Assembly: GCA_003524145.1 (NCBI GenBank)
Contig: DODZ01000018.1
Coordinates: 7,815 to 21,119 of the forward strand
Length of the DNA stretch: 13,305 bases
Direction: 5' to 3'
Source of the DNA: Candidatus Apopatosoma intestinale
GTDB taxonomy: Bacteria; Bacillota; Clostridia; Oscillospirales; CAG-272
How positions within the stretch are numbered: position 1 is the stretch's first letter; the number at the start of each line of letters is the position of its first letter. This document shows positions 6,146 to 13,305 of this stretch, one piece after another. Below the pieces are notes generated by a model, which was given only the letters and a program-made list of their open reading frames with translations, was not told where the DNA came from and ran no database searches. Both the position numbers and the translations under genes were made by a program.

Positions 6146-7666
6146 TCACTTGTTTTGAGCAATCTGTATTTCAGCCCATGAAACCGTTCCGCTTCCGCCG
6201 CGGCTGTATATTTCCGCTACGGTGACGGGAGGCAGATTGCCGTTGTTTGCTATTTCAAGGGCATGGTATTCCATATCGTCGTACATCGGAAGCGCATACG
6301 GGACTTTGCCGATATACCTGCATGACATTGCGTTTGCATATGCCGCCGGAATCGCGCTTTTGTTTTCTCCCGTGAAGCCGAGGACGAGAGTTACCCGTGC
6401 ATCTTTAGGTATATTTCCCGTCGGTATGCGCAGAAGCGAATAGCCGCTCTCGGAAACTTTTGCGGGGAGCTGGCGGATTCTTGCCGCACCCGGGGCTGAG
6501 ACATCGCAATAGGTCACGATATGGCGGCGGTCGCTTTTCTCAAGCAGAGAGGGACTTCCCGCCGAGCGGAGAAATTCGTCCATGCCGCGGTTTGCAAGGC
6601 AGTCGCCTTTTTCGCTCTCGTGCACGAGCGTGTCCATATAGTTGAAAAGGTATATCCCGTCCGCGCCCATCGACAGGTAGGCACAGCAGGAGCCGCGTGC
6701 GCTTTCGAGCGTATTTGAAAGATACTTTCTCGGGCGGCGCGGATAAGGCTCGAGGAGAATTTCAAGCCCTGCGAGAATAAGCACGCCCTTTTTCTCGAAA
6801 ATGCGCTTCCATATATCTATCGGCATATTGTTGTCTGCGCTCGACCATCGCGGGCTGACGGTTATCACATCGACAAGACCCTCATCTGCCCAAGTGAAAG
6901 CATCAAAGCCGAGCCGCATGGCAAGCTCGGGGTCGGCAGGCAGGCGCACTGCGGTTTTTATCCTTTTGCCGCGCTTTTCTCCTGCCGCCATGATGAGACT
7001 GTGCGCACTGCGCATGAAATCCGTCATTACGGCGATGCCCTCATATTCTCTGCCTACGCAAAGGCAGTACGCCTCGCGCATGAAATCCAGCTCTATGCCA
7101 TCGGCATCGTAGCGCGAAAGCGACTCCTCTATCACGGCAAGGTAATAGCTTCGTACATCCTCGCGCATATAGTCAAGCGCACAGTCGTAGTTTGATACAG
7201 GCTCGCGGTATGGCGTCCGCCTGTATTCGGGATGCGCCTCGACAAGCTCGCTGTTCAGAAAATCGCCCTTTTTCGCCGAGCCGTGGATATCGTTCATGCG
7301 GATGCTTATCCACGGGCGGATGCCGATTTCCCTCAGGCGCTCTATCCACATGGCGCGGTAGTCGAGCCCTGCGGCATAGAGGTCGCTGTTCATTTTCGCG
7401 CCCCATGTAACGGTGTTTTCACGCTCGTCCGTTATTTTGCCCGAGGAGAGCCAGAGGCGATATTTATCTATCGCATTGTCCGTGCGCCTGCTCGGATACC
7501 AGCACATGCTTGCATTGAGGCAGATGAGAAAATCCGTGATATCCGTTTCTTTATATCCGTCGATAAACGAATTTATATCGTCGGCGGTGATATCGTATTT
7601 TCCCGCGCGCATCCGCTCAAAAACGAAATGATTAGGGTCTTCATTGAAAAAAACGTACTTTTTCAT
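6146..7666 (-). CDS. Putative cytoplasmic glycoside hydrolase-like TIM-barrel protein
   Basis: This is a 506-residue soluble protein without a signal peptide. The first 380 residues look like a beta/alpha barrel of the loosely defined glycosyl-hydrolase-like (GHL10/DUF187-like) type. The clearest motif is DADGIELDFMRE (187-198), whose acidic residues sit at a barrel strand end as in related putative glycosidases. ISIRMNDIHG (121-130) and ADGIYLFNY (335-343) are further barrel strands. The rest (about 390-506) looks like a beta-sandwich. The true substrate is unknown; the lacZ gene 10 bp downstream suggests joint processing of one oligosaccharide. I start at ATG 7666 because GGAG lies 6 bp before it; the longer frame starts with TTG inside the end of recG. 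The gap to recG is 13 bp, so the genes are probably co-transcribed. Confidence 0.7.
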   Translation of the reverse strand: MKKYVFFNEDPNHFVFERMRAGKYDITADDINSFIDGYKETDITDFLICLNASMCWYPSRRTDNAIDKYRLWLSSGKITDERENTVTWGAKMNSDLYAAGLDYRAMWIERLREIGIRPWISIRMNDIHGSAKKGDFLNSELVEAHPEYRRTPYREPVSNYDCALDYMREDVRSYYLAVIEESLSRYDADGIELDFMREAYCLCVGREYEGIAVMTDFMRSAHSLIMAAGEKRGKRIKTAVRLPADPELAMRLGFDAFTWADEGLVDVITVSPRWSSADNNMPIDIWKRIFEKKGVLILAGLEILLEPYPRRPRKYLSNTLESARGSCCAYLSMGADGIYLFNYMDTLVHESEKGDCLANRGMDEFLRSAGSPSLLEKSDRRHIVTYCDVSAPGAARIRQLPAKVSESGYSLLRIPTGNIPKDARVTLVLGFTGENKSAIPAAYANAMSCRYIGKVPYALPMYDDMEYHALEIANNGNLPPVTVAEIYSRGGSGTVSWAEIQIAQNK

Positions 7667-7679
7667 ATCCGTCTCCGTT

Positions 7680-9833
7680 TCAGACAAGCTGATTTTTGTT
7701 TCTGATGTATTCTATCTTTTCACGCAGGGCGGCGTTTGCCTCCGAAGAGAGCATCGGGTCGGCGGCGAGAGTTTTGTCCGCCTCGTCAAAGGCGGTGTAG
7801 AGCGCCGCGGAGTCACCCATATTGATATACGGGAGCGAAAGCTCACCGCTCTGTCGTATCTTGCCGCTCCGGCTCTCTATGAAATCGCCGGGACCGCGTG
7901 TTTCGAGGTCAAATTCCGCTATTTTATAGCCGTCGGTGGTAGAGGCAAGCATTTCCAGCCTTTTGCGTGCATCCTCTCCCCTGCTGTCGGAAACGAGGAC
8001 GCAATATGACTGCATCGCGCCTCTGCCGACTCTTCCGCGGAGCTGATGAAGCTGGGAAAGCCCGAAGCGCTCCGCATTTTCCACTATCATGAGCGTTGCA
8101 GTCGGCACATTCACGCCGACCTCGATTACCGTTGTCGAGACGAGAATCTGCACCTTTCCCGCGGCGAAATCACGCATTATCCTGTCCTTTTCCGTGCCGT
8201 TCATTCTGCCGTGCATGAGTGCCACGCGATACTGCGGGAAAATTTTCTCGGAAAGCTCGGCGTAATATTCCTTTGCCGAGCGGAGCTTCGGCTTTTCGCT
8301 CTCGCCGGAGCCGAAAAGCTCATCGAGCGAAATCTGCTCGCCGTTTTCATCCTCGAGCTTTTCCTCTTCCTCTATCGCGGGGCAGACGATATATACCTGC
8401 CCGCCCGCATCGATATTTTTCGATATGAATTTATAAAGTCGCTTCTCATAGCTGCTGTCTACGAGAAATGTGTCTGTCTTTCTCCTATTCGGCGGCATTT
8501 CGTCCAGCGTGGAAATGTCGCTGTCACCGTAGAGAACCATCGCGAGTGTTCTCGGTATCGGTGTCGCGCTCATGGAAAGCGCATGGACGGATGTGCCCTT
8601 TGAAAAGAGCCGCTCTCTCTGACCCGCGCCGAAGCGGTGCTGTTCATCTGTTATCGCAAGCCCGAGGCGACGGAAATGCACGATATCTTCGATGAGCGCA
8701 TGGGTGCCGATGACGATATCCGTGCTGCCGACGGCGAGCTTGTCGTAGATTTTGTTTTTCGCCGCCTTTGTGAGCGAGCCCGTCAGCAGAGCCACACTGT
8801 AGCCGAGCTTTTCAAAAAGCGGGGCAAGCGCCGAATAATGCTGGACGGCAAGTATTTCCGTCGGTGCCATGAGAGCCGCCTGATATCCGTTTTCGGCGGC
8901 GCAGAATAGCGCATATGCGGCGCAGAGCGTTTTGCCCGAGCCGACATCGCCCGTGAGCAGTCGCTCCATGAGAAAACCACCGGAAAGGTCGCTGTCGATT
9001 TCATCCATCGTCCGCAGCTGCGCACCCGTCGGCGAGTAGGGAAGCAGACAGAGAAGCTTTTCTCTGTCCGCTTTTTTATATGGTGCATCGGCTTTTCGCC
9101 TCTCTCTTTTGCCGGATATGCGTGAGAGCAGGGCAAAGGTATAGAGATCGTCAAATACCAAGCGCCGTCGAGCGATATCAAGCGTTTTAAAGCTGTCGGG
9201 AAAGTGAATCCCGCGCAGAGCATAGCCTATATCGCAGAGCGAATGTCTGCGCCGCAGCTCAAGCGGCAGGGTCTCTTTTATGCCGTCCTTTACCACGGGG
9301 GAGAGCAGGAGCGCGAGCGCACCCGAAACGGCTGTCCGCATCTGCTTCTGTGAGATTCCCGCGGTCAGCGGATAGAGGGGGCTGAGCGGCAGAAGTCTCG
9401 CGCCGTCGCCTGCCGGCTCGGCTATTGGCGATGCCATGGAAACGCCCGTGCCGGTGCGCTTCACTCTGCCGTAGAAGCGGTATGTGCCGCCCTGCACTAT
9501 GGAATCCTTTATATAAGGCTGATTGAAATATGTTATCTTGCAGCTTCCCGTATCGTCAAAGGCTGAAAATTTTGTGAGAGTCATGCCGCGGCGTATCATC
9601 GCCGTCTGCGGTCGCCCCGAAACGGTGAGAACGAGCGAGCATACGGCTTCGTTTTCGATATCGGCGATATTTCTTACATCGCCGCGGTTTTCATATGCGC
9701 GCGGATAGTGCCGCGCTACATCCCATATGGTGGAAATGCCTATTTTTGCGAGCGCCTGCGCCTTTTTTTCGCCTATGCCGGAAAGATAGGTCACAGGGGA
9801 GCTTTTGCCTGCTTCAAATCTGTTTTTTGCCAT
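7680..9833 (-). CDS. recG: ATP-dependent DNA helicase RecG
   Basis: RecG is a superfamily 2 helicase that regresses stalled replication forks and migrates Holliday junctions. In 717 residues it shows a helix-hairpin opening (YLSGIGEKKAQ, near 16-26), an OB-type wedge domain (about 60-160), Walker A GDVGSGKT (295-302), DEQH box (396-399), SAT motif (422-424) and motif VI QLRGRVGRG (597-605). It is somewhat longer than usual, partly because of an acidic insert near 490-517. The TRG-region sequence after RGPGDF is atypical (see findings). The start is ATG 9833, with AAGGAG 7 bp upstream; the longer GTG frame from 9851 contains that ribosome binding site. It is the first gene of the minus-strand operon. 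Confidence 0.95.
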   Translation of the reverse strand: MAKNRFEAGKSSPVTYLSGIGEKKAQALAKIGISTIWDVARHYPRAYENRGDVRNIADIENEAVCSLVLTVSGRPQTAMIRRGMTLTKFSAFDDTGSCKITYFNQPYIKDSIVQGGTYRFYGRVKRTGTGVSMASPIAEPAGDGARLLPLSPLYPLTAGISQKQMRTAVSGALALLLSPVVKDGIKETLPLELRRRHSLCDIGYALRGIHFPDSFKTLDIARRRLVFDDLYTFALLSRISGKRERRKADAPYKKADREKLLCLLPYSPTGAQLRTMDEIDSDLSGGFLMERLLTGDVGSGKTLCAAYALFCAAENGYQAALMAPTEILAVQHYSALAPLFEKLGYSVALLTGSLTKAAKNKIYDKLAVGSTDIVIGTHALIEDIVHFRRLGLAITDEQHRFGAGQRERLFSKGTSVHALSMSATPIPRTLAMVLYGDSDISTLDEMPPNRRKTDTFLVDSSYEKRLYKFISKNIDAGGQVYIVCPAIEEEEKLEDENGEQISLDELFGSGESEKPKLRSAKEYYAELSEKIFPQYRVALMHGRMNGTEKDRIMRDFAAGKVQILVSTTVIEVGVNVPTATLMIVENAERFGLSQLHQLRGRVGRGAMQSYCVLVSDSRGEDARKRLEMLASTTDGYKIAEFDLETRGPGDFIESRSGKIRQSGELSLPYINMGDSAALYTAFDEADKTLAADPMLSSEANAALREKIEYIRNKNQLV

Positions 9834-9868
9834 ATCGGCACTCCTTCCCACGCTGAATTATATAAAAA

Positions 9869-9897
9869 ATTATATCACAAGAGCGTTTTTTAGTCAA
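9869..9897 (-). promoter_or_regulatory. Promoter of the recG operon
   Basis: On the minus strand, -35 TTGACT (9892-9897) and a perfect -10 TATAAT (9869-9874) are 17 bp apart, about 35 bp before the recG ATG. No other promoter of similar quality is apparent before the downstream genes, whose gaps are only 10-43 bp. It therefore likely drives all five genes. A second TATAAT on the same strand (9857-9862) lacks a spaced -35. Confidence 0.85.
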
Positions 9898-9904
9898 TAA
9901 GATA

Positions 9905-9933
9905 TTGAAAACTCGGCTATAAAGTGGTATAAT
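9905..9933 (+). promoter_or_regulatory. Promoter of the hisS-aspS operon
   Basis: -35 TTGAAA (9905-9910) and -10 TATAAT (9928-9933) are 17 bp apart, and TGG before the -10 gives an extended -10 element. Its -35 lies only 7 bp from the divergent recG -35. The remaining leader to the hisS ATG is about 40 nt, too short for a T-box riboswitch. A further TATAAT at 9943-9948 has no good -35. Confidence 0.85.
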
Positions 9934-9977
9934 ATACTGAAATATAATTAAGCTATGACAAAATCGGAGGAATTTTC

Positions 9978-11309
9978 ATGTCTTTCACGGTCGAACCGAA
10001 GATACTGCAGGGCTTCATGGAGCTTTTGCCCCGCGAGCAGGTGGTTTTCAACAGAATATACGATAAGATACGCGAGGTTTATGAGCGCTTCGGCTTTCTC
10101 CCGATAGATACGCCGACAATCGAGCGCTCCGATGTTCTGCTCGCAAAGGCGGGCGGCGAAACGGAAAAGCAGATTTACCGCTTCACAAAGGGCGAAAACG
10201 ATATCGCACTGCGCTTTGACCTCACGGTGCCGCTTGCGCGATATGTCGCCATGCATCAGGGTGAATTGGTTTTTCCCTTCAAGAGATATCAGATAAGCAA
10301 GGTTTTCCGCGGTGAACGCCCGCAGAAGGGGAGATACAGAGAGTTTTATCAGAGCGATATAGATATTGTCGGCGCAGAGGAGCTGCCGCTCGCTTACGAT
10401 GCGGAGATACCCACGGTTATCTATAATGTTTTTCGCGAGCTTAAGCTCGGCGATTTCGTGATAAATCTCAATAACAGGCGCCTGCTCGGAGGCTTTTTCG
10501 AGAGCATCGGCTATGCGGAAAAGACTGCCGATATCCTCCATATTGTGGACAAGCTCGACAAGATAGGCGCGGACAATGTAAAAAAAGAGCTTCTCGCGTC
10601 CGGTATCGACGAGGCGGGCATAGGCAAGATAATCGAGTTTATCTCGCTTGACGGCACAACAGACGAGATACTGGGTAAACTCGGCGATATCTCCGCCGAC
10701 AAAAACGACGATTTCAAGAAAGGTCTTTCCGAGCTTACCGAGGTATGCGCATATCTGCGCGGCTTCGGCGTGCCGGATGAAAATTTCCGCCTCAATCTCA
10801 CGATAGCAAGAGGACTTGACTATTACACGGGCACAGTTTACGAAACATTCCTTCGCGGACACGAAAATATCGGCAGTGTATGCTCCGGCGGCAGATACGA
10901 TAATCTCACGGGATACTATACGGATAAGAAGCTTCCCGGCATCGGCGTTTCGATAGGGCTGACACGCCTCTACAGTGCGCTGCGCAGTGAAAACCTCATA
11001 GAGGCTGAGGGTGAGAGTCTGACAAAGGTGCTTGTCGTTCCGATGAGCAGTGAAGTGATGCCGAGTGCCGTAGCGGCGGCGGGAGCCTTCCGCGCGGCGG
11101 GAATAAATACCGATGTCTACTACGGCGAAAAGGGCATGAAACCGAAGATGAAATATGCAAACCGCCTCGGCATTCCTTTTGTTGCGATAATCGGCGAAAC
11201 GGAAGCGGCAGAGGGCAAGGTCATGCTCAAGGATATGACCCTCGGGGAGCAGAGCGTGCTTTCTCCCGGGGAAGCGGCAGAGATTATCATCGCTAAAACA
11301 AGACAATAA
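9978..11309 (+). CDS. hisS: Histidine--tRNA ligase (HisRS), archaeal/eukaryal-like sequence type
   Basis: This class II synthetase charges tRNA-His with histidine and acts as a cytoplasmic dimer. In 443 residues it shows motif 1 in the N-terminal helix-strand region (about 20-48), RFDLTVPLARY (79-89), motif 2 FRGERPQKGRYREFYQSD (110-127), the histidine-specific LTIARGLDYYTG (274-285) and CSGGRYDNL (302-310), motif 3 GIGVSIGLTRL (321-331), and the alpha/beta anticodon-binding domain (about 348-440). The catalytic segments resemble the archaeal/eukaryal-like group; many bacterial HisRS have an RPEGT-type segment in place of RFDLTVP. GGAGG at 9966-9970 lies 7 bp before the ATG. It is first in an operon with aspS, 20 bp downstream. 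Confidence 0.96.
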   Translation: MSFTVEPKILQGFMELLPREQVVFNRIYDKIREVYERFGFLPIDTPTIERSDVLLAKAGGETEKQIYRFTKGENDIALRFDLTVPLARYVAMHQGELVFPFKRYQISKVFRGERPQKGRYREFYQSDIDIVGAEELPLAYDAEIPTVIYNVFRELKLGDFVINLNNRRLLGGFFESIGYAEKTADILHIVDKLDKIGADNVKKELLASGIDEAGIGKIIEFISLDGTTDEILGKLGDISADKNDDFKKGLSELTEVCAYLRGFGVPDENFRLNLTIARGLDYYTGTVYETFLRGHENIGSVCSGGRYDNLTGYYTDKKLPGIGVSIGLTRLYSALRSENLIEAEGESLTKVLVVPMSSEVMPSAVAAAGAFRAAGINTDVYYGEKGMKPKMKYANRLGIPFVAIIGETEAAEGKVMLKDMTLGEQSVLSPGEAAEIIIAKTRQ

Positions 11310-11329
11310 TTCGAAAGGAATATACAGTT

Positions 11330-13120
11330 ATGGCAACATTTGAAAGAACAGACAAAAGAACGCATTATTGCGGAACACTGCGTTCCTCTGATATCGGAAG
11401 CCGCGTCAGCGTTACCGGCTGGGTACAGCGTCAGCGCGACCTCGGTTCGCTTATTTTCATAGATGTGCGCGACCGCACGGGCATAGTTCAGCTCGCTTTC
11501 GACAGCAATACGAATAAGGAGCTTTTTGACCTTGCTTTCCGCACGAGAAGCGAATATGTCGTCTGCGCCAAGGGTACGGTACGTCCCCGCGGAGAGGGCG
11601 CCGTGAATAAGAATCTGCCCACCGGCGAAATCGAAGTGGAGGTCGACGAATACAAGGTGCTCAGCGTTTCACAGACTCCTCCTTTTGAAATTCTCGAAAA
11701 CAGCGATGTCCGCGCCGAGCTTCGCCTGAAATACCGCTATCTTGACCTGCGTCGTCCCGATATGATGAAAAATATCATCGCGCGCTCCGAGATAACGAAG
11801 ATAGCAAGAGATTACTATGCGCAGAACGGTTTTATCGATATAGAAACGCCTACGCTCATCAAGCCTACGCCTGAGGGCGCACGCGACTATCTCGTTCCCA
11901 GCCGTGTTCACAACGGAAAATTCTATGCGCTTCCGCAGTCGCCTCAGCTCTATAAGCAGATACTCATGCTTTCGGGCTTTGACCGCTATTTCCAGATAGC
12001 GCGTTGCTATCGTGATGAGGATTTGCGCGCCGACCGTCAGCCGGAATTTACGCAGATAGATACGGAGATGTCCTTTGTCTGCGAAGATGATGTAATGGCT
12101 GTTCACGAGGGCTTTATCAAGTATGCTTTCAAGAAATTTTACAATATAGATTTGAATTATGATTTCATCAAGATGCCTTATGCCGAGGCTATGGAGCGTT
12201 TCGGCTCGGATAAGCCGGATCTGCGTTTCGGCTTCGAGCTGAAAAATCTTTCCGACATCCTCAGCGGTTGCGGCTTCAAGGTGTTTGCGGGTGCTATCGA
12301 GGCGGGCGGTTCCGTGCGTGCCGTCAATGTAAAGGGCGGCGCTTCCTTCTCGAGAAAAGAGATAGATTCTCTTGCCGATTTTGCCAAGACATATAAGGCA
12401 AAGGGACTTGCATGGCTCAAATGGGCAGAGAGCGGGGAAATTTCCTCCTCTTATGCGAAATTCCTTTCCGAGGAAGAAAACGAGGCTGTGAAAACAGCTA
12501 TGGGCGCAGAAAAGGGAGATCTTATCCTCATCGTTGCCGATAAGAATCAGATTGTTTTCGATGCGCTCGGTGCGCTCCGCGTGGAATGCGCAAAGCGCCT
12601 GAAAATGCTTGACCCGTTTGATTTCAAATTCCTTTGGGTCACGGAATTTCCTCTTCTCGAATACAGTGAGGAGGACGGCAGATTTTATGCAAAGCATCAT
12701 CCTTTTACCGCACCTATGGATGAAGACATGCAGTATATCGACAGCGACCCCGCAAGAGTACGTGCGAGAGCATATGATATCGTGCTCAACGGCACGGAGC
12801 TCGGCGGCGGTTCCATCCGTATCCATGACCAGGAGCTTCAGTCAAAGATGTTCTCCGTACTCGGTTTCACTCCCGAGGAAGCACAGGAGAAATTCGGCTT
12901 CCTGCTCGATGCCTTCAGATTCGGCGTACCGCCGCACGGCGGTCTCGCATTCGGTCTCGATCGTCTTGTCACGCTGATGCTCGGACTTGAGGATATCCGC
13001 GATGTTATCGCTTTCCCGAAGGTTCAGAATGCAAGCGAGCTGATGACGATGTGCCCTGCACCCACGGATGCAAAGGCATTGAACGAGCTGGGGATTGCCA
13101 TAATCCGCGAGGAAGAATAA
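11330..13120 (+). CDS. aspS: Aspartate--tRNA ligase (AspRS), bacterial type
   Basis: This class IIb synthetase charges tRNA-Asp. It has the usual bacterial length (596 aa) and layout: OB-fold anticodon domain (about 15-110), catalytic core with motif 1 (near 165-178), motif 2 FQIARCYRDEDLRADRQPEF (221-240), the bacterial GAD insertion (about 295-425), and motif 3 GLAFGLDRL (538-546). The C-terminal LMTMCPAP (571-578) is of clostridial flavour. The OB-fold loop reads RQRDLGSL, like the E. coli discriminating enzyme and unlike the RDHGG form I associate with non-discriminating AspRS. This hints at Asp-only charging and is inferred. The ribosome binding site is AAAGGA (11315-11320), 9 bp before the ATG. 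It is the second gene after hisS and ends at a terminator. Confidence 0.97.
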   Translation: MATFERTDKRTHYCGTLRSSDIGSRVSVTGWVQRQRDLGSLIFIDVRDRTGIVQLAFDSNTNKELFDLAFRTRSEYVVCAKGTVRPRGEGAVNKNLPTGEIEVEVDEYKVLSVSQTPPFEILENSDVRAELRLKYRYLDLRRPDMMKNIIARSEITKIARDYYAQNGFIDIETPTLIKPTPEGARDYLVPSRVHNGKFYALPQSPQLYKQILMLSGFDRYFQIARCYRDEDLRADRQPEFTQIDTEMSFVCEDDVMAVHEGFIKYAFKKFYNIDLNYDFIKMPYAEAMERFGSDKPDLRFGFELKNLSDILSGCGFKVFAGAIEAGGSVRAVNVKGGASFSRKEIDSLADFAKTYKAKGLAWLKWAESGEISSSYAKFLSEEENEAVKTAMGAEKGDLILIVADKNQIVFDALGALRVECAKRLKMLDPFDFKFLWVTEFPLLEYSEEDGRFYAKHHPFTAPMDEDMQYIDSDPARVRARAYDIVLNGTELGGGSIRIHDQELQSKMFSVLGFTPEEAQEKFGFLLDAFRFGVPPHGGLAFGLDRLVTLMLGLEDIRDVIAFPKVQNASELMTMCPAPTDAKALNELGIAIIREEE

Positions 13121-13230
13121 CTTTTGGGACGCTAAAAAAGCACAGACCGAAAAAGTGAAGGGGAAATGTTTTTATCGGACAAAGACATTTATGAAAGCTA
13201 AAACTTTCACTGATATTGATTTTAAGGAAG
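13121..13230 (+). other. AT-rich trailer of the aspS transcript, no clear gene
   Basis: The stretch between the aspS stop and its terminator has no convincing gene. It contains an 11-codon reading frame at 13166-13201 whose peptide begins MFLSDKDI (see findings). It also holds a small GAAAG/CTTTC hairpin (13193-13208) and the left copy of an 11-base inverted repeat (13149-13159). Confidence 0.5.
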
Positions 13231-13263
13231 GCAGGCAATCCGCTCGCGGGTTGCCTGCGTTTT
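13231..13263 (+). terminator. Intrinsic terminator of the hisS-aspS operon
   Basis: An 11-bp stem (13231-13241 with 13248-13258, one G:T wobble) closes around GCTCGC. G and then TTTT at 13260-13263 follow. It lies 110 bp after the aspS stop, and no better terminator is nearer. Confidence 0.85.
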
Positions 13264-13305
13264 ATTGTATTCACTTTTTCTTTCGCCGAAATCCGTCTCT
13301 GCCGT

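Noticed and set aside
9934..9977. T-box riboswitch in the hisS leader
   Set aside because: The leader after the predicted start is about 40 nt, without room for a specifier stem and antiterminator, and no T-box core motif is seen.
9948..11306. 452-codon open frame antisense to hisS
   Set aside because: Its codons line up exactly with hisS codons, so its stops would need TTA, CTA or TCA codons in hisS, which are avoided there. It has no ribosome binding site or recognisable domain, while hisS has every expected motif. It is a shadow.
11669..12826. 385-codon open frame antisense to aspS
   Set aside because: Same codon-aligned shadow effect; aspS on the other strand is unambiguous.
13191..13305. 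Open frame from ATG 13191 running off the window end
   Set aside because: It has no ribosome binding site and reads straight through the strong aspS terminator stem, so coding is unlikely.
1..13305. CRISPR array, insertion sequence, prophage or toxin-antitoxin module
   Set aside because: I found no spaced direct repeats, transposase or integrase motifs, phage structural genes or recognisable toxin in either strand.

Overview
The window looks like a chromosomal segment of an anaerobic Firmicute of class Clostridia, probably a gut-associated and poorly cultured one. The signs are consensus TTGACA-17-TATAAT promoters, GGAGG-type ribosome binding sites, frequent ATA and AGA codons, a hisS-aspS pair, a clostridial-looking AspRS C-terminus, and a beta-helix exported protein whose C-terminal domain resembles ones I know from uncultured Clostridia. 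Genes use the standard bacterial code, with TGA as a working stop. No CRISPR array, insertion sequence, integrase or phage gene is visible.

Layout. (1) Positions 1-440 hold stable-RNA genes: the 5' end of a tRNA on the minus strand, then tRNA-Met(CAT) and tRNA-Glu(TTC) on the plus strand. The two directions fire from back-to-back promoters separated by A/T-tract DNA, and a strong terminator closes the Met-Glu unit. (2) Positions 522-2205 carry one monocistronic gene for an exported beta-helix protein with its own promoter and terminator. (3) Positions 2223-9897 are a five-gene minus-strand operon read from a promoter near 9870-9897: recG, a putative TIM-barrel glycosidase, a GH2 beta-galactosidase, and two small AT-richer genes of unknown function. 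All spacings are 10-43 bp and every gene has its own ribosome binding site. (4) Positions 9905-13263 are the divergent hisS-aspS operon with its promoter and terminator.

How the genes work together. The tRNA genes, hisS and aspS supply translation. recG is a housekeeping recombination and fork-restart helicase. The two cytoplasmic glycoside hydrolases behind it probably process imported galactosides or other oligosaccharides, but no transporter or sugar regulator is in view. Their expression appears tied to the recG promoter. The last two genes of that operon resemble small accessory or immunity-type proteins. For three genes (recG, the putative glycosidase and lacZ) I moved the start inward to an ATG with a better-placed ribosome binding site.

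I see no clear new multi-gene system. The observations most worth checking are the HisRS of archaeal/eukaryal-like type, the altered TRG region and acidic insert of RecG, the uncharacterised glycosidase coupled to recG, the AT-rich small-gene pair, and the curved-DNA tRNA promoter region.
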